Positions 63,153 to 64,000 of a DNA stretch of 64,000 nt are shown here, one piece after another. Numbering within the stretch: position 1 is the stretch's first letter; every line of letters begins with the position of its first letter. This DNA is from Lineus longissimus (Eukaryota > Nemertea > Pilidiophora > Heteronemertea > Lineidae). Where the stretch lies: contig NC_088324.1 in NCBI RefSeq assembly GCF_910592395.1, forward strand, positions 5,852,953 through 5,916,952, in the 5' to 3' direction. Both the position numbers and the translations under genes were made by a program. Below the pieces are notes generated by a model that saw nothing but the letters and a program-made list of their open reading frames with translations, was not told where the DNA came from and made no database searches.

Positions 63153-64000
63153 TTGAATGTATCACCAACGGGCTGGACTCGATCAAAACTGAGTCAGGTT
63201 TCTGACTGGTTATCATATTATATTCCATCTCCTGTGAAATCGACCATGACCAAATTAAAGGGAGCTATTACAAACCTATTTGGTAAGCGGGAGGAGGTAG
63301 GAGAAGAACAAAAGGATGGGTTACCAGAGGTAGTGCAACGAGATGAAGCGGCTAAGGGTACAATCAAGACATTTACCGCAAAGGGGAAGGCGGGTTATGG
63401 ACCTCTCAACTTAGTCAGACCTTCTGTCATTGATACAATCAAACATGAGATGGACCATGGAGTTAACGCTACCCTTGTTCTGAAGTGCGAAATGAACAAA
63501 CCCTCCATCATAGGGAGAGGACAGATTGAAACGGAACCAACCTTTAGGTCAGCTAAACATGTCATTTAAAAAAACGAAGATGTTCCTTGTAATGATATGA
63601 GGGAAAAGATACTCGAGTCAATAGCCGTGTTCCAAAACAATGGTAGTGGTTGGGTTTTCGAACAAGTTATAGAGTTATATATTCACATAGATAGGTATAT
63701 CCCACATTCAGGGTTGTCCTTTATCCCTCTCCAAAAAGAGTTAACACTTAAGAAGGCAATAGTGAATCTAAAGAACACAAATGACGACGAATGCTTCAAG
63801 TGGACTGTCACAGCAGCACTATTTCCAGCAAACGCTCGTACAGAAATTCGAATTATGTTGAAAATGCAAAGAAATTGAACTTTGAAAACATCTCATTTCC
63901 TACTCAACTCAAAGACATCCACAAGTTTGAGAAACAAAACTCAGCAGCAGTCAATGTATATGGGTATGAGAACAATGTTGACCCTCTCAGAATTAGTGAG
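63153..64000 (+). pseudogene. Decayed ORF of a protein-primed PolB-type element (Polinton/adintovirus-like), runs off window
   Basis: Frame open from 63153 with an in-frame TAA at 63567-63569, open again to 63878, then continuing in another frame after a shift near 63845. Recognisable blocks: FQNNGSGWVFEQVIELYIHI, SFIPLQKELTLKKAIVNLKN, DDECFKWTVTAALFPA, LKDIHKFEKQNS. I associate these with a metazoan-genome protein family that carries a family-B DNA polymerase further downstream. The polymerase part would lie beyond 64000. No ATG precedes the open frame before about 63246. Identity is recalled, not checked. Confidence 0.55.

Overview
The window is from an animal nuclear genome, very probably a marine invertebrate. 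Protein-coding signal comes in short exons with GT-AG introns and matched phases. Intergenic and intronic DNA is AT-rich and packed with degraded transposons of many kinds: LINEs, BEL/Pao, gypsy, solo LTRs, mariner, Harbinger, TTAA-site elements and foldbacks. I cannot fix the phylum; the receptor class and repeat mix fit a lophotrochozoan or a non-vertebrate deuterostome.

Layout. Positions 1-17290 hold a tandem duplication. Block A (1 to about 7436, cut by the window edge) and block B (about 9237-15664) are close copies, and block C (about 16195-17287) is an older partial copy. A and B each carry one 548-bp exon of a laminin-G-like (LamG) protein. Block A has gained two solo LTRs (448-1369 and 4293-4485) that block B lacks. 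Positions 17300-21000 are small inverted-repeat transposons and a large foldback.

Positions 21096-46398 (minus strand) hold one complete gene that I could assemble by splice sites and phase: a 17-exon, 965-residue ionotropic glutamate receptor of delta/NMDA-like character. It has a signal peptide, amino-terminal domain, S1, M1, pore loop, M3, S2, M4 and a short helical tail. Its pore loop and glutamate-contact residues depart from the consensus, which is the main biological finding. Its introns are transposon traps: LINE 3' ends, a Harbinger relic with both ends, a mariner-like element, a gypsy RT fragment, and a 12.5-kb second intron. That intron holds a THAP gene relic, an acidic SESESSEFE/YLFEP-type reading frame, a RecQ-like helicase relic, two LINE relics and a set of nested TTAA-site elements.

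Positions 46400-54300 have no gene I can support, only repeats, including an array of palindromic hairpins at 49822-50045 and a second mariner-like copy. Positions 54327-55496 (minus) hold an intronless beta-1,3-glycosyltransferase gene. Positions 55700-59100 hold MITEs, including one whose interior is an 82-bp tandem repeat full of ATTGG boxes. Positions 59235-61240 hold a BEL/Pao gag frame cut off by a 288-bp foldback. The window ends inside a decayed reading frame (63153-64000) of a family I associate with protein-primed DNA polymerase B elements. It is preceded by a sequence found inverted at about 58755-58930.

Only three host genes are supported: the LamG exon pair, the receptor and the glycosyltransferase. 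They look functionally unrelated. The rest is transposable-element biology.
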